Counted from the first letter of the stretch, positions 46,571 through 55,785 are shown. The stretch is DNA of 64,000 nt from Novosphingobium sp. (GCA_016719755.1 JADJYM010000010.1:1-64000), one strand, 5' to 3'. Notes: a model not told the origin generated them from the letters alone. Made by a program: numbers and translations.

Positions 46571-47548
46571 ATGAAACTGCTCAAGCTTGTCCCTGACAAC
46601 ACCGACATCAAGTTCCTGCGCTGGCGGGTGCCGTTCTACGTGGTCAGCCTGCTGCTGATGGCGGCCTCGCTGACCCTTGTCTTCACCAAGGGGCTGAACC
46701 TGGGCGTCGATTTCGTCGGCGGCCAGATGATCCGCGTGACCTTCGTCCAGACGCCTGCCGCACCGGTGGCGGAACTGCGCGAAAGTGTCGGTTCACTCGG
46801 CTATGGCGAACCGATCATCCAGCAGTTCGGCAAGCCCAACGAAGTCTCGATCCGGATGAAGCTGCCGGAAGGATCGGAAGCCAATGCGGGCCTTGCCGAC
46901 GAGATGGCGCGCAACATCACCGCCAAGATCAAGTCCACGCATGCCGATGCACGGATCGACGGGGTGGATTCGGTGTCCGGCAAGGTTTCGGGCGAGCTGT
47001 TCAAGACGGGCATGCAGGCGCTGATCGCGGCCATGGTGGCGATCTCGATCTACATCTGGGTGCGATTCGAGTGGCAGTTCGGGGTGGGCGCGCTGTTCGC
47101 GCTGGTCCATGACGTGACGCTGACGCTGGGTCTGTTCGCGGTGACGCAGATGGAGTTCGATCTCAACATCGTCGCCGCGCTGCTGACCCTGATCGGCTAT
47201 TCGCTTAATGACAACATCGTGGTCTACGACCGCATCCGCGAGAACCTGAAGAAGTATCGCCGGATGCCGCTGCCCGAACTGCTGGACCTGTCGGTTAACG
47301 AAACGCTGAGCCGCACGATCGTAACCTCGCTGTCGGTGCTGATCACTCTCGTTGCGTTGTTGCTGCTTGGTCCGAATGTGATCTTCGGGTTCACCGCCGC
47401 AATCGCGCTTGGCATCTTCGTGGGCACCTACAGCTCGATCTACATGGCCGCGCCGATCCTGATCTGGTTGCGGGTCACCTCGGCCAGCTTCGTGCCGACC
47501 GAGAGCGAGATCGACCGTCAGGAACGGCTGGCCCGCGAAAAGAGCTGA
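46571..47548 (+). CDS. secF: Protein translocase subunit SecF
   Basis: SecF (325 residues) is the shorter RND partner of SecD. The first helix, then LGVDFVGGQMIRVTF, and SLNDNIVVYDRIRENLKKYR in the membrane core are family signatures. The 12-base gap from secD shows an operon. Ends convergently with a glycosyltransferase. Confidence 0.98.
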   Translation: MKLLKLVPDNTDIKFLRWRVPFYVVSLLLMAASLTLVFTKGLNLGVDFVGGQMIRVTFVQTPAAPVAELRESVGSLGYGEPIIQQFGKPNEVSIRMKLPEGSEANAGLADEMARNITAKIKSTHADARIDGVDSVSGKVSGELFKTGMQALIAAMVAISIYIWVRFEWQFGVGALFALVHDVTLTLGLFAVTQMEFDLNIVAALLTLIGYSLNDNIVVYDRIRENLKKYRRMPLPELLDLSVNETLSRTIVTSLSVLITLVALLLLGPNVIFGFTAAIALGIFVGTYSSIYMAAPILIWLRVTSASFVPTESEIDRQERLAREKS

Positions 47549-47563
47549 GTTGACGCGCGCGGG

Positions 47564-48748
47564 TCAGCCCCGCCGCCGGTTCACCAGCCTTTGCCAGTGC
47601 GCCACCAGTGCTTCGGCATTGGCCTCCCAGCTGAAGCCCTCCGCGCCGCGCAGAACATCCTCGCGGGCGGGCGGGGCGGCGAGCAGGCTCCGGATCGCTT
47701 CGGCGATGGCGGCACCATCGCGCTCCACTATCCGGCCCCAGGCGGGATCGGTCAGCAGTTCGCGGGCGCCGGGTATCGGTGTGGTGACAACCGGTGTGCC
47801 GCAGGCCAGCGCCTCGACCCAGGCATTGGCGAGGCCTTCACTCGCGGTCGGCAGCACGAAGACATCAGCGGCGGACAAGACCGCAGGCAGTTCGCCATGG
47901 GGTACGGCGCCCAGAAAGCGCACCCGCGCCGCAACGCCATGCGCCTCGGCGGCGGCGCGCAGCGCGGCTTCGTCGTGCCCCATACCGGCCAGCAGCAGCA
48001 CCGCGCCGGGCAAGTGAACCAGCGCCTCGATCACGAAGATCTGGCCCTTGCGCGGGATCAGCGCGCCAACCGTGGCCAGCACCGGCGCATCGGCGGGCAG
48101 GTCCAGCTGGGCGCGGCAGGCGGCGCGATCCAGCGGGCGGAACACGGCGCGGTCGAGCCCGGTGCGGTGGATCGTGATCCGGTCCCGCGGAATGCCGAGC
48201 GCGGCCATGTCATCGGCAAGGCCCTGCGCTACGGCGAGCAGGCCGTCCGCGCCAAGTCCTGCGTCCAGCACCTGCAGCGCGGTGCCCTTGTCACGGCCCC
48301 AGTGATGGATGTCCGCGCCGCGCGCCTTGATCGAGACCGGCAGGCCCAGCGCCCGGCCAATCGCCACCGCCGCGGGGCCATCGGGATAGAAGAACTGGGC
48401 GTCGACCAGATCGAACGGTGCCTGCGCGTGGAGCCGCCGGACGAAGGGTAGAACGGCGCTTTTGACCAGCGCGGCATTCCAGCGCCCGCCGATCCCCGGG
48501 AACAGGCGAAAGCGCGGGTGCAGCACCGTCACGCCGCCACGCTTTTCCTCCAGCGGCAGGTGGCGCAAGGGTTCGTAGACCGGGTGGCGTGACAGCGGCC
48601 AGGGCGGAATGCCCAGCGGATTGACCATCACCAGATCGACATCGCCGCGCCGCGTGACGGCCTGCATCTGCCGTTCGACAAAGACCCCGAAGTTGGGCCG
48701 CGCAGAATTTGGGTAAAGCGTCGAGAGCGAGAGGATCCGCAGGCTCAC
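47564..48748 (-). CDS. Family 4 glycosyltransferase
   Basis: This 394-residue GT-B enzyme moves a nucleotide-sugar residue to a glycan or lipid acceptor. The C-terminal Rossmann half shows LATVGALIPRKGQIFVIEAL and SEGLANAWVEALACGTPVVT, the E-x7-E type motif of GT4. The N-terminal half has GALVNPLGIPPWPLSRHP-like acceptor-site features. Its start overlaps the stop of an XRE regulator by 4 bases (ATGA), so the two are probably cotranslated. Cytoplasmic; the product is unknown. Confidence 0.92.
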   Translation of the reverse strand: MSLRILSLSTLYPNSARPNFGVFVERQMQAVTRRGDVDLVMVNPLGIPPWPLSRHPVYEPLRHLPLEEKRGGVTVLHPRFRLFPGIGGRWNAALVKSAVLPFVRRLHAQAPFDLVDAQFFYPDGPAAVAIGRALGLPVSIKARGADIHHWGRDKGTALQVLDAGLGADGLLAVAQGLADDMAALGIPRDRITIHRTGLDRAVFRPLDRAACRAQLDLPADAPVLATVGALIPRKGQIFVIEALVHLPGAVLLLAGMGHDEAALRAAAEAHGVAARVRFLGAVPHGELPAVLSAADVFVLPTASEGLANAWVEALACGTPVVTTPIPGARELLTDPAWGRIVERDGAAIAEAIRSLLAAPPAREDVLRGAEGFSWEANAEALVAHWQRLVNRRRG

Positions 48749-49317
48749 AGCTTGCGCACCAGCATTTCGGTGACGGCGATCCAGGCGGGATTGTCGATCA
48801 CGATCTGGCGGCTGCCGGCACCGGGCGGCAGAATCGCCACGCGGCTGGCATCGCGGTCGATCATCCGCCCGAAGGCAAAGCGCCCGCCCGCGCGCGGGGC
48901 AAGGACATCGCGGTTGAGCAGCCGGGCAAAGTCCTCCGGCCCGTGCTGGCGCAGCCAGATCTGGTCACCCGCGCGGTATTCGCCCGCGCCTTCCTCCACA
49001 TCGAGCGCGACCAGCGGCGCGTCGCTGCCCAGTGCCGTAGGCAGGATCGCGTCGCGCGGGGTGGTCAGCGGTTCGGCGCCGGTCGCGGTCAGCCGCGCGA
49101 GGTAGCGCGGTTGATCGGGGCTTTCGCCGCGCACCAGAAGTTCGGGTTCCACTTCCAGTGCGGCGGCGATCCGGTTCATCCACACCAGCGAGAGATTGCG
49201 CATGCCGGTTTCAAGCCGCCCGATGGTCTGGGCGGTGGTGGGTGGCATGCAACGTTCGGCGACGTCGGCAAGGGTCAGCTGCTTGCTGCGGCGAATATCG
49301 CGGATGCGGTTGATCAT
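48745..49317 (-). CDS. XRE-family regulator with S24-like C-terminal fold
   Basis: This 190-residue protein has an N-terminal Xre HTH (IRRSKQLTLADVAERCMPPT, QTIGRLETGMRNLS) and a beta-rich C-terminal part (GEYRAGDQIWLRQHG, GGRFAFGRMIDRDASRVAIL). The latter resembles the S24 peptidase fold, but the catalytic Ser (GxSM) and Lys are absent, so self-cleavage is not expected. It is followed by the glycosyltransferase with an ATGA overlap. It diverges from the DUF6456 gene across two small palindromes. Confidence 0.85.
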   Translation of the reverse strand: MINRIRDIRRSKQLTLADVAERCMPPTTAQTIGRLETGMRNLSLVWMNRIAAALEVEPELLVRGESPDQPRYLARLTATGAEPLTTPRDAILPTALGSDAPLVALDVEEGAGEYRAGDQIWLRQHGPEDFARLLNRDVLAPRAGGRFAFGRMIDRDASRVAILPPGAGSRQIVIDNPAWIAVTEMLVRKL

Positions 49318-49331
49318 GGCCCTGATCCTGT

Positions 49332-49375
49332 AACCAGATTGGTTTTTCCTCTTTCCTACAATCCTTCCAATTTGG
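49332..49375. promoter_or_regulatory. Two small palindromes upstream of the XRE regulator
   Basis: AACCA-GAT-TGGTT (49332-49344) and CCAATTTGG (49367-49375) lie between the divergent XRE and DUF6456 genes. Both share an ACCA/TTGG character and could be operators of the XRE protein. Evidence is limited to symmetry and position. Confidence 0.4.
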
Positions 49376-49412
49376 CAAGCATGATGACGACTCAGGATGA
49401 AGGGAAAATTGC

Positions 49413-49883
49413 ATGAAGCAGGTGCTGGCCGAACGTGAACTGGGCAAGGAGGGACCGCTGCGCCGTGCCCCGCGGCGCGGACGGCGCAGCGTGACAGTCA
49501 ACCTCGCGGAAAGCCCGCTTGGCTGGCTTCACGCACGGGGGCATCTCAGTGACGTGCAGTTCGCGGCTGGAGAGGCGCTGCGCCGGGACTGGGAAAAGGC
49601 CCAGCTTGCCCCCGGCGTTACGATGCGCTGGGACCCGGTACGGGTGCAGGGCGGCGGTGAGCGCCTGCTTCACGCCAGCGAACGCCAGATCGCCGCGCGA
49701 CAGCGTTTCGACGGCGCGATCGCTGCGGCGGGGCCGGGCCTGTCCGACGTGCTGTGGCGGGTGGTCTGCGCAGGCGAGACGCTGCCCGATGCCGAGCGGA
49801 CCCTGGCCTGGCCGGTGCGCAGCGGCAAGCTGGTGCTGCGGCTGGCGCTTGACCGGGTGGCGGGGTTTTACCGGCTGGGCTGA
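49413..49883 (+). CDS. DUF6456 domain-containing protein
   Basis: This 156-residue protein has a basic N-terminus (PLRRAPRRGRRSVTVNLAES) and a DUF6456 domain: SPLGWLHARGHLSDVQFAAG, LRRDWEKAQLAP, then LSDVLWRVVCAGETLPDAER TLAWP and a final helix VLRLALDRVAGFYRLG. The domain is restricted to alphaproteobacteria and looks DNA-binding; its targets are unknown. It diverges from the XRE gene. A structured leader and the DUF885 gene follow. Confidence 0.85.
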   Translation: MKQVLAERELGKEGPLRRAPRRGRRSVTVNLAESPLGWLHARGHLSDVQFAAGEALRRDWEKAQLAPGVTMRWDPVRVQGGGERLLHASERQIAARQRFDGAIAAAGPGLSDVLWRVVCAGETLPDAERTLAWPVRSGKLVLRLALDRVAGFYRLG

Positions 49884-49922
49884 ATCGTCCTTCGTCGGGC
49901 CGGGCCTGCGTTTCGTCGATTA

Positions 49923-49980
49923 GCTCCTGCTTGTGCAGGCATAGCTTCCATGGCTCCTGCCCATTGTATCCAGGCAGGAG
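49923..49980 (+). promoter_or_regulatory. Leader hairpin masking the DUF885 ribosome site
   Basis: CTCCTGCC (49954-49961) pairs perfectly with GGCAGGAG (49973-49980), whose AGGAG is the Shine-Dalgarno sequence seven bases before ATG 49988. A second copy of GCTCCTGC lies at 49923-49930 and forms its own short hairpin with GCAGG (49935-49939, loop TTGT). The two copies could exchange partners, giving alternate open and closed states. Confidence 0.55.
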
Positions 49981-49987
49981 AGTTGGA

Positions 49988-51808
49988 ATGGACCGGCGCG
50001 ATTTCATGATTTCCGGCAGCGCGGCGGCGCTCGTTCTGGCTGCCGAGCCCGCCTGGGCGAAGGTCAAGGCGAAGGTCAAGGGCCCCGATGCCTCGCTGAA
50101 CACCCTGTTCGACGCGATCTTCCAGGACAACATCGCCCATTCGCCGGAGTATGCGACCTCGCTGGGACTGGACAAGGGCAGGCTTGCCAAGCTGCGGTTC
50201 CAGCTGGCCCCGGCCACGGCGGACGAACGCCGCGCCGATCTTGCCCGCAACCAGCGCTGGCTGAAAGCGCTCGACCGTTACGATCCGCAGACCCTCAGCC
50301 CGGCTGCGAGACGCAACCGCGCTCTGGCGCAATATATGCTGACCAGCCGCACCACGGCGGCGAAGGACTTCGACCTCGATTCGGTGCAGCGGCCCTATCG
50401 CCTGTTCCAGCAGGGCGGATCCTATTTCGAAGTGCCGGACTTCCTCAATTCGCAGCACACCATCGCCGATGCCAACGATTGCGAGGCCTATCTTGCGCGC
50501 CTTTCCGCCTTTGCGCGCAGCCTTGACGAGGACACTGCCGAGCAGCGCGCGCAGTCCGCGCGCGGGTTCACCGCGCCGGGCTGGTCGATCGACCTGACGC
50601 TGGGCCAGATAGCCCGGCTGCGCGGCCCGGCGGCCAGGGACAGCGGCATGGTTGCCTCACTGGCCAATCGGGCCAAGGCCAAGGGAGTGGCGGGCGACTG
50701 GGCCAGCCGCGCGGCGAAGATCGTGGAAGCGCAGGTCTATCCCGCGCTGGACCGCCAGATCGCGCTGATGACGCAGCTGCGCTCGGCGACGGCGGCTGGG
50801 GACGGAGCATGGCGCCTGCCGCAGGGCGATGCGATCTATGCTGCCGCGCTCAAGCAGGCGACGACCACCAGCATGACGCCGGACGAGGTGCACCAGGCGG
50901 GGCTGGAACAGGTGGCGGACATTTCCGCGCAGCTCGACGTGATCCTGAAGGCCGCCGGGCTGACCCAGGGCAGCGTGGGCGAGCGGCTGTCCCAGCTCAA
51001 CGTCCGTCCCGATCAGCTTTATGCCAACACCGATGCCGGCCGGAAGGAACTGATCGACAGCCTTAACGCCGGGGTCGCGGCGATGTGGGACAAGCTGCCC
51101 CGCGCCTTCGCCGAAGTGCCGCGCCAGCCGCTCGAAATCCGCGCCGTGCCGGTCGATATCCAGGACGGTGCCTCCAACGGCTATTACAACCGCGCCTCGC
51201 TCGATGGCTCGCGCCCCGCGATCTACTGGATCAACCTCAAGGACGTGGGCGACTGGCCGAAGTATTCACTGCCCGCGCTGACCTATCACGAAGGCACGCC
51301 CGGGCATCATCTGCAAGGTTCCTACGCCCAGCTGGCGGGCGAACTGCCGATGCTGCTGCGCAACAACTTCATTTCCGCTTATGGCGAGGGCTGGGCGCTT
51401 TATGCCGAGCAGGTGGCGGACGAACTGGGCGCCTATGATGACATCGAGCGTGCGGGTTTCCTGCAGTCGTTCCTGTTCCGCGCCGCGCGGCTGGTGGTCG
51501 ACACCGGCCTCCACCACAAGCGGTGGACCCGCGAACAGGCGACCGACTATATGGCCGCCACGACCGGCTTTGCCCGCCCCCGTTGTCAGCGTGAAGTGGA
51601 GCGGTACTGCACCCAGATGGGTCAGGCCTGCTCCTACAAGATCGGTCACACCAGCTGGGTGGCCCAGCGCCGGAAAGCCGAAGCGGCGCTGGGCGGCAAG
51701 TTCAGCCTGCACTGGTTCCACGAAGTGCTGAAGGACGGCGTTATGCCTCTCTCGATGCTGGAAGCGCGCGTTGACGAGCGCATCGCGGAGCGGCTGGCGC
51801 AGGGGTAG
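49988..51808 (+). CDS. DUF885 protein with Tat signal
   Basis: This 606-residue periplasmic DUF885 protein starts with a twin-arginine signal, MDRRDFMISGSAAALVLAAE then PAWA, suggesting export folded. The metal site appears as LTYHEGTPGHHLQGSYAQLA and EGWALYAEQVADELGAYDDI, as in its paralogue at 24478-26301, which uses Sec. DUF885 members are thought to be zinc peptidases; the substrate is unknown. Its ribosome site lies inside a leader hairpin. A GTCCCGG repeat follows the stop. Confidence 0.9.
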   Translation: MDRRDFMISGSAAALVLAAEPAWAKVKAKVKGPDASLNTLFDAIFQDNIAHSPEYATSLGLDKGRLAKLRFQLAPATADERRADLARNQRWLKALDRYDPQTLSPAARRNRALAQYMLTSRTTAAKDFDLDSVQRPYRLFQQGGSYFEVPDFLNSQHTIADANDCEAYLARLSAFARSLDEDTAEQRAQSARGFTAPGWSIDLTLGQIARLRGPAARDSGMVASLANRAKAKGVAGDWASRAAKIVEAQVYPALDRQIALMTQLRSATAAGDGAWRLPQGDAIYAAALKQATTTSMTPDEVHQAGLEQVADISAQLDVILKAAGLTQGSVGERLSQLNVRPDQLYANTDAGRKELIDSLNAGVAAMWDKLPRAFAEVPRQPLEIRAVPVDIQDGASNGYYNRASLDGSRPAIYWINLKDVGDWPKYSLPALTYHEGTPGHHLQGSYAQLAGELPMLLRNNFISAYGEGWALYAEQVADELGAYDDIERAGFLQSFLFRAARLVVDTGLHHKRWTREQATDYMAATTGFARPRCQREVERYCTQMGQACSYKIGHTSWVAQRRKAEAALGGKFSLHWFHEVLKDGVMPLSMLEARVDERIAERLAQG

Positions 51809-51818
51809 CCGGCCCCAA

Positions 51819-51847
51819 CGTCGTCCCGGATCAAGCCCGGGACGACG
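51819..51847. terminator. Perfect hairpin of the CGTCCCGG family between convergent genes
   Basis: CGTCGTCCCGG (51819-51829) and CCGGGACGACG (51837-51847) pair perfectly with the loop ATCAAGC. The same GTCCCGG...CCGGGAC type recurs at 59990-60009. It is a dispersed repeat that may also end the DUF885 and ABC-F transcripts. Confidence 0.65.
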
Positions 51848-51854
51848 CTGGATT

Positions 51855-53639
51855 TCAGCCTTCGACGAGTTCGGCCAGTTCCAGCCAGCGTTCCTCTGCC
51901 GCGTCCTTTTCGGCGCGGGCGGAATCGATCGCTTTGGTTAGCGCGGCAAACTTCGCCGGATCGCGGGTGTAGAGCGCCGGATCGGCCAGCGCCGCCTCGT
52001 CGCGCGCGATTGCGGCGAGCAATTCCTCGATTCGGGCGGGCAGCAGGTCGTAATCGCGCTGGTCCTTGTAGGTCAGCTTGGCCTTTTTGGCCGGCGGTGG
52101 AGGAGGCGGCGGAGCCGGTGCGGCGGCGACCTTCGGCTTGCCCGAAACGGTCCGCGCGCTGCGCTGCTTTTCCCAGTCGGCATAGCCGCCCGCGACGACA
52201 TCGACCTTGCCCGACCCGTCAAGCCCCAGCGTGATGGTTACCGTACGGTCCAGGAAGTCGCGGTCGTGGCTGACGATCAGCACGGTGCCATCGTAGTCGG
52301 CGATCACTTCCTGCAACAGGTCGAGCGTTTCAAGATCCAGATCGTTGGTCGGCTCGTCGAGCACCAGCAGGTTGGAAAGCCGCGCGAACTCGCGCGCCAG
52401 CAGCAGGCGGCTGCGCTCGCCGCCCGACAGCGTGCCAACCCGCGCCTCGACCAGTCCGGGATCGAACAGGAAGTCCTTGAGATAGCCCTGGATGTGCTTG
52501 CGTGTTCCCCGCACGTCGATCCAGTCGCCCCCGTCGGCCAGCACGTCGCGGACCCGCTTTTCAGGGGACATCAGGCTGCGCTGCTGGTCGATCAGCACGC
52601 CCTGCAAGGTCTTGGCGAGCGTGATAGTCCCGGAATCGGGCTCAAGCTCGCCAGTCAGCAGTTTCAGCAGCGTGGTCTTGCCCGCGCCGTTCGAACCAAC
52701 GATGCCGATCCGGTCACCGCGCGTGATGCGCAGGGTAAAGTCCTTGATGATGGTGCGCTCGCCGAATTTTTTGCTCACGCGATCGGCGACGATCACCGCT
52801 TTCGACTTGGCGTCATCGATTGCCAGACCCAGTTTGGCCGTGCCCTGGGGCGAAAGCATCGCGGCGCGGCTGGCGCGCATTTCCCACAGCTTTTCCAGCC
52901 GCCCCTGATTGCGCTTGCGCCGCGCGGTAACACCGCGTTCCAGCCAGTGCGCCTCGATCTTCAGCTTGGCGTCCAGCTTGTCGGCGGCGCGGGCCTCCTC
53001 GGCGTAGACCTGCTCCATCCATGCCTCGTACCCGCCGAAGCCGATCTCGCGGCGGCGGATCGAGCCCCGATCGAGCCACAGCGTCGCGCGGGTCAGCCGG
53101 GTGAGGAAGGTACGGTCGTGGCTGATCGTCACGAAGGCGCCCTTGTAGCGCGACAGCCAGTCTTCCAGCCAGTCGATCGCGGCAAGATCGAGGTGGTTGG
53201 TCGGCTCGTCCAGCAGCAGCAGGTCGGGCTCGCTGGCGAGCGCGCGGGCCAGCGCGGCGCGCCTCCGCTCGCCTCCGCTGGCGCTGTCGGCCCGGCGGCT
53301 CATGTCGATGCCCAGCTGGCTTGCGATGGCTTCCACCTCATGCCGGGGCGGGGCGTCCGCGCCGGACAGGGCGAAATCCAGCAGAGTATCGTAACCGGTG
53401 AAGAACGGGTCCTGCTCCAGCATCACGATCCGGGTGCCAGGCTGGACCGAGCGCTTGCCCTTGTCGGCATCCAGCTCACCCGCAAGCAGCCGCAGCAGCG
53501 TGGTCTTGCCCGCGCCGTTGCGCCCGATCAGCGCCAGCCGGTCGCGCGGGGCAATGGCGATGTCGAGATCGCGGAACAGCCAGCCGGAGCCTTGCTGGAG
53601 ACTGAGTTTTTCCCAGGAGAGGATCGGTGCGGCGGCCAT
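51855..53639 (-). CDS. ABC-F family ATPase (Uup-like)
   Basis: This 594-residue ABC-F ATPase has two cassettes, GRNGAGKTTLLRLLAGELDA and GSNGAGKTTLLKLLTGELEP, with signatures SASGGERRRAALARALA and LSGGERSRLLLAREFARL. The extra C-terminal coiled coil (YDLLPARIEELLAAIARDEA, AEKDAAEERWLELAELVEG) is the Uup hallmark. Uup acts on ribosomes and DNA precise excision. The start at 53639 gives MAAAPILSWEKLSL; upstream the frame is unsupported. Divergent from the aminotransferase gene. Confidence 0.93.
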   Translation of the reverse strand: MAAAPILSWEKLSLQQGSGWLFRDLDIAIAPRDRLALIGRNGAGKTTLLRLLAGELDADKGKRSVQPGTRIVMLEQDPFFTGYDTLLDFALSGADAPPRHEVEAIASQLGIDMSRRADSASGGERRRAALARALASEPDLLLLDEPTNHLDLAAIDWLEDWLSRYKGAFVTISHDRTFLTRLTRATLWLDRGSIRRREIGFGGYEAWMEQVYAEEARAADKLDAKLKIEAHWLERGVTARRKRNQGRLEKLWEMRASRAAMLSPQGTAKLGLAIDDAKSKAVIVADRVSKKFGERTIIKDFTLRITRGDRIGIVGSNGAGKTTLLKLLTGELEPDSGTITLAKTLQGVLIDQQRSLMSPEKRVRDVLADGGDWIDVRGTRKHIQGYLKDFLFDPGLVEARVGTLSGGERSRLLLAREFARLSNLLVLDEPTNDLDLETLDLLQEVIADYDGTVLIVSHDRDFLDRTVTITLGLDGSGKVDVVAGGYADWEKQRSARTVSGKPKVAAAPAPPPPPPPAKKAKLTYKDQRDYDLLPARIEELLAAIARDEAALADPALYTRDPAKFAALTKAIDSARAEKDAAEERWLELAELVEG

Positions 53640-53818
53640 GGTGGCGCGCCCTAGCCGATGTGCCGGGCGATGACGAGAGGCAGGTAGCCCATTGCACCCA
53701 CTTTGCGTCCCGCGCTTCGTCAATACGAGCGCGTCGACGCAAGCCAGGGCGGTCTGCACGCCGCCTGGAGCTTGCTCAGGGATTTGACAGCGCCGGGGCA
53801 TTCGGGAAAGACGCCGCC

Positions 53819-54661
53819 ATGCGCACTGTCTGGCTCAACGGCGAGTTCCTTCCCGAGGATCAAGCCAAGGTATCCGTCTTCGATCGCGGACTGCTGTTCG
53901 CGCAAGGGGTCTATGAAGTCTCCCCGGTGCTGGACGGCAAGTTTCGCAACTGGCCCCACCATGCCGCCCGGCTGGAACGTTCGAAGGCGCTCACCCGTAT
54001 CAGCGACGATACCGACTGGCCGACAGTTCTGGCGCAGCTGATCGAGCGCAACAATCTGACCGAGGGCCGCGTCTACCTTCAGATCACCGGCGGCGCCCCG
54101 GCCGACCGGGATTTCCTGGCGCCAGTGGAGGGCGTGCCCGCCACCCGCTTCGCCTTCACCCAGGATGCTCCGCTGGTCGATCTGCCCAAGGCGGAAACGG
54201 GCCTGAAGGTCATGCTTCATCCGGAAGGGCGCTGGGCGATCCGCTCGGCCAAGACCACGCAGCTGCTCTATGCCGTGCTCGCCAAGGAAGCCGCGCGGGA
54301 TGCAGGCTATGACGATGCGTGGCTGGTCGATAACGGCATGGTGACCGAACAGACCAGCGCCAATGCCCATATCATCGACGCGCGCGGGGTGCTGGTCTCG
54401 CACCCGGTCGATCACGGGGTGTTGCCGGGGGTGACCCGCATCTGCGTGCTGGAGATTGCCCGCGACATGGGGATCGAGGTGGAAGAGCGCGCCTTTTCCA
54501 CCGAGGAACTGTTCGCCGCGCGCGAGGCGTTCGTTTCGGCGGCGGGGTCTCTGGTCCTGCCGGTCAGCGAGGTTGACGGGCGCCCGATCGGCAACGGCGG
54601 CCCCGGGGTACTTACCGCCGAAATCCGCCGTCGCTACATCGCGCGACTGCGTTCCAGCTAA
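53819..54661 (+). CDS. Class IV aminotransferase, D-amino-acid transaminase-like
   Basis: This 280-residue PLP enzyme has the class IV fold: N-terminal SVFDRGLLFAQGVYEVSPVL, the PLP Lys in IRSAKTTQLLYAVLAKEAAR, and GMVTEQTSANAHIIDARGVL. The Tyr and RGLLFAQGVYE arrangement matches D-amino-acid transaminase more than BCAT, although BCAT or ADC lyase remain possible. D-Ala/D-Glu interconversion would link it to peptidoglycan. The start at 53819 gives MRTVWLNGEFLP. Confidence 0.87.
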   Translation: MRTVWLNGEFLPEDQAKVSVFDRGLLFAQGVYEVSPVLDGKFRNWPHHAARLERSKALTRISDDTDWPTVLAQLIERNNLTEGRVYLQITGGAPADRDFLAPVEGVPATRFAFTQDAPLVDLPKAETGLKVMLHPEGRWAIRSAKTTQLLYAVLAKEAARDAGYDDAWLVDNGMVTEQTSANAHIIDARGVLVSHPVDHGVLPGVTRICVLEIARDMGIEVEERAFSTEELFAAREAFVSAAGSLVLPVSEVDGRPIGNGGPGVLTAEIRRRYIARLRSS

Positions 54662-54708
54662 GCCATTCACGGGTCGTTCAATTGCCGTGCCCTAGGCCTG
54701 ATTCCATC

Positions 54709-55002
54709 ATGCGTAGTCTTCTGGTCCTTGCCGCACTTTCGCTTTTGCTTCCCGCGCTCCCGGCCATGGCCGGGCCGGGCGATGCCCAGGGTCAGGTCCG
54801 CAAGGAACTGCGGGCAGGCAACGTGCGCTCGCTGCGCGAGATCGAGCAGCGGGTCCTGCCGACCATGCCGGGCGCGCAGTACCTTGGCCCGGAGTATGAT
54901 CCCGCGGCGCTCGCCTATCGCCTCAAGTTCCTGCGCGACGGGCGCGTGATCTTCGTCGATGTCGATGCCCGCTCAGGCCAGGTCATGCGCCAGTCGCGTT
55001 GA
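54709..55002 (+). CDS. Small exported PepSY-like protein
   Basis: This 97-residue protein has a signal peptide (MRSLLVLAALSLLLPALPAM AG) and a PepSY-type body ending in RLKFLRDGRVIFVDVDARSG QVMRQSR. Such PepSY proteins stand before PhoP/PhoQ-like systems and may inhibit proteases or sense the periplasm. It precedes the response regulator by 84 bases in the same direction. Confidence 0.85.
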   Translation: MRSLLVLAALSLLLPALPAMAGPGDAQGQVRKELRAGNVRSLREIEQRVLPTMPGAQYLGPEYDPAALAYRLKFLRDGRVIFVDVDARSGQVMRQSR

Positions 55003-55086
55003 GGTCCGGCGCTTGACCTCCTATATCAAGGGCCGCAAAGCTGCGTTGAGGTCCGGCAAGTCCGGGCGGCACAGGGGAATTTCATC

Positions 55087-55764
55087 ATGCGCATCCTGAT
55101 CGTCGAGGACGAACCCACTCTCGGCAAGCAGCTCAAGTCCACGCTCGAAGCCAACGGCTATGCCGTGGACCTTTCGGTCGATGGCGAGGACGGGCACTTC
55201 ATGGGCTCGACCGAGGAATACGACGCGGTGATCCTTGACCTCGGCCTGCCCGAGATCGACGGGCTGACCGTGCTGGGGATGTGGCGCAAGGAAGGGCGCA
55301 AGTTCCCGGTGCTGGTGCTGACCGCGCGTGACAGCTGGTCGGACAAGGTCGCCGGGCTCGATGCGGGCGCAGACGATTACCTGGCCAAGCCGTTCCAGAC
55401 CGAGGAACTGATTGCCCGCCTGCGCGCGCTGATCCGCCGCGCGTCGGGCAACACCAGCAGCGAACTGACCGCCGGCGACGTGCGGCTGGACACGCGTTCT
55501 GGCCGGGTGACGCTGAACGGCGAGCCAGTGAAGCTGACCGCGCAGGAATACAAGCTGCTGTCCTACCTGCTCCATCACAAGGGCAAGGTGGTCAGCCGCA
55601 CCGAACTGATCGAACATATCTACGATCAGGATTTCGACCGCGATTCGAACACGATCGAGGTTTTCGTCACCCGCATCCGCAAGAAGCTGGGGCCGGATGT
55701 GATCACCACGATCCGCGGGCTTGGCTACAGCCTGGACGATCCCGCCGGGCCGGGGCGGGGCTGA
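55087..55764 (+). CDS. OmpR/PhoP-type response regulator
   Basis: This 225-residue two-component regulator has a receiver domain with Asp51 in AVILDLGLPEIDG and Lys in LAKPFQTEELIARLR, then a winged helix (LTAQEYKLLSYLLHHKGKVV; VFVTRIRKKLG, TIRGLGYSL). It is followed 21 bases later by its kinase. A PepSY protein precedes and two exported proteins follow, suggesting envelope control of the PhoP type. Signal and targets unknown. Confidence 0.95.
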   Translation: MRILIVEDEPTLGKQLKSTLEANGYAVDLSVDGEDGHFMGSTEEYDAVILDLGLPEIDGLTVLGMWRKEGRKFPVLVLTARDSWSDKVAGLDAGADDYLAKPFQTEELIARLRALIRRASGNTSSELTAGDVRLDTRSGRVTLNGEPVKLTAQEYKLLSYLLHHKGKVVSRTELIEHIYDQDFDRDSNTIEVFVTRIRKKLGPDVITTIRGLGYSLDDPAGPGRG

Positions 55765-55785
55765 CGCGCGCGCGGGTGCAGGCGG

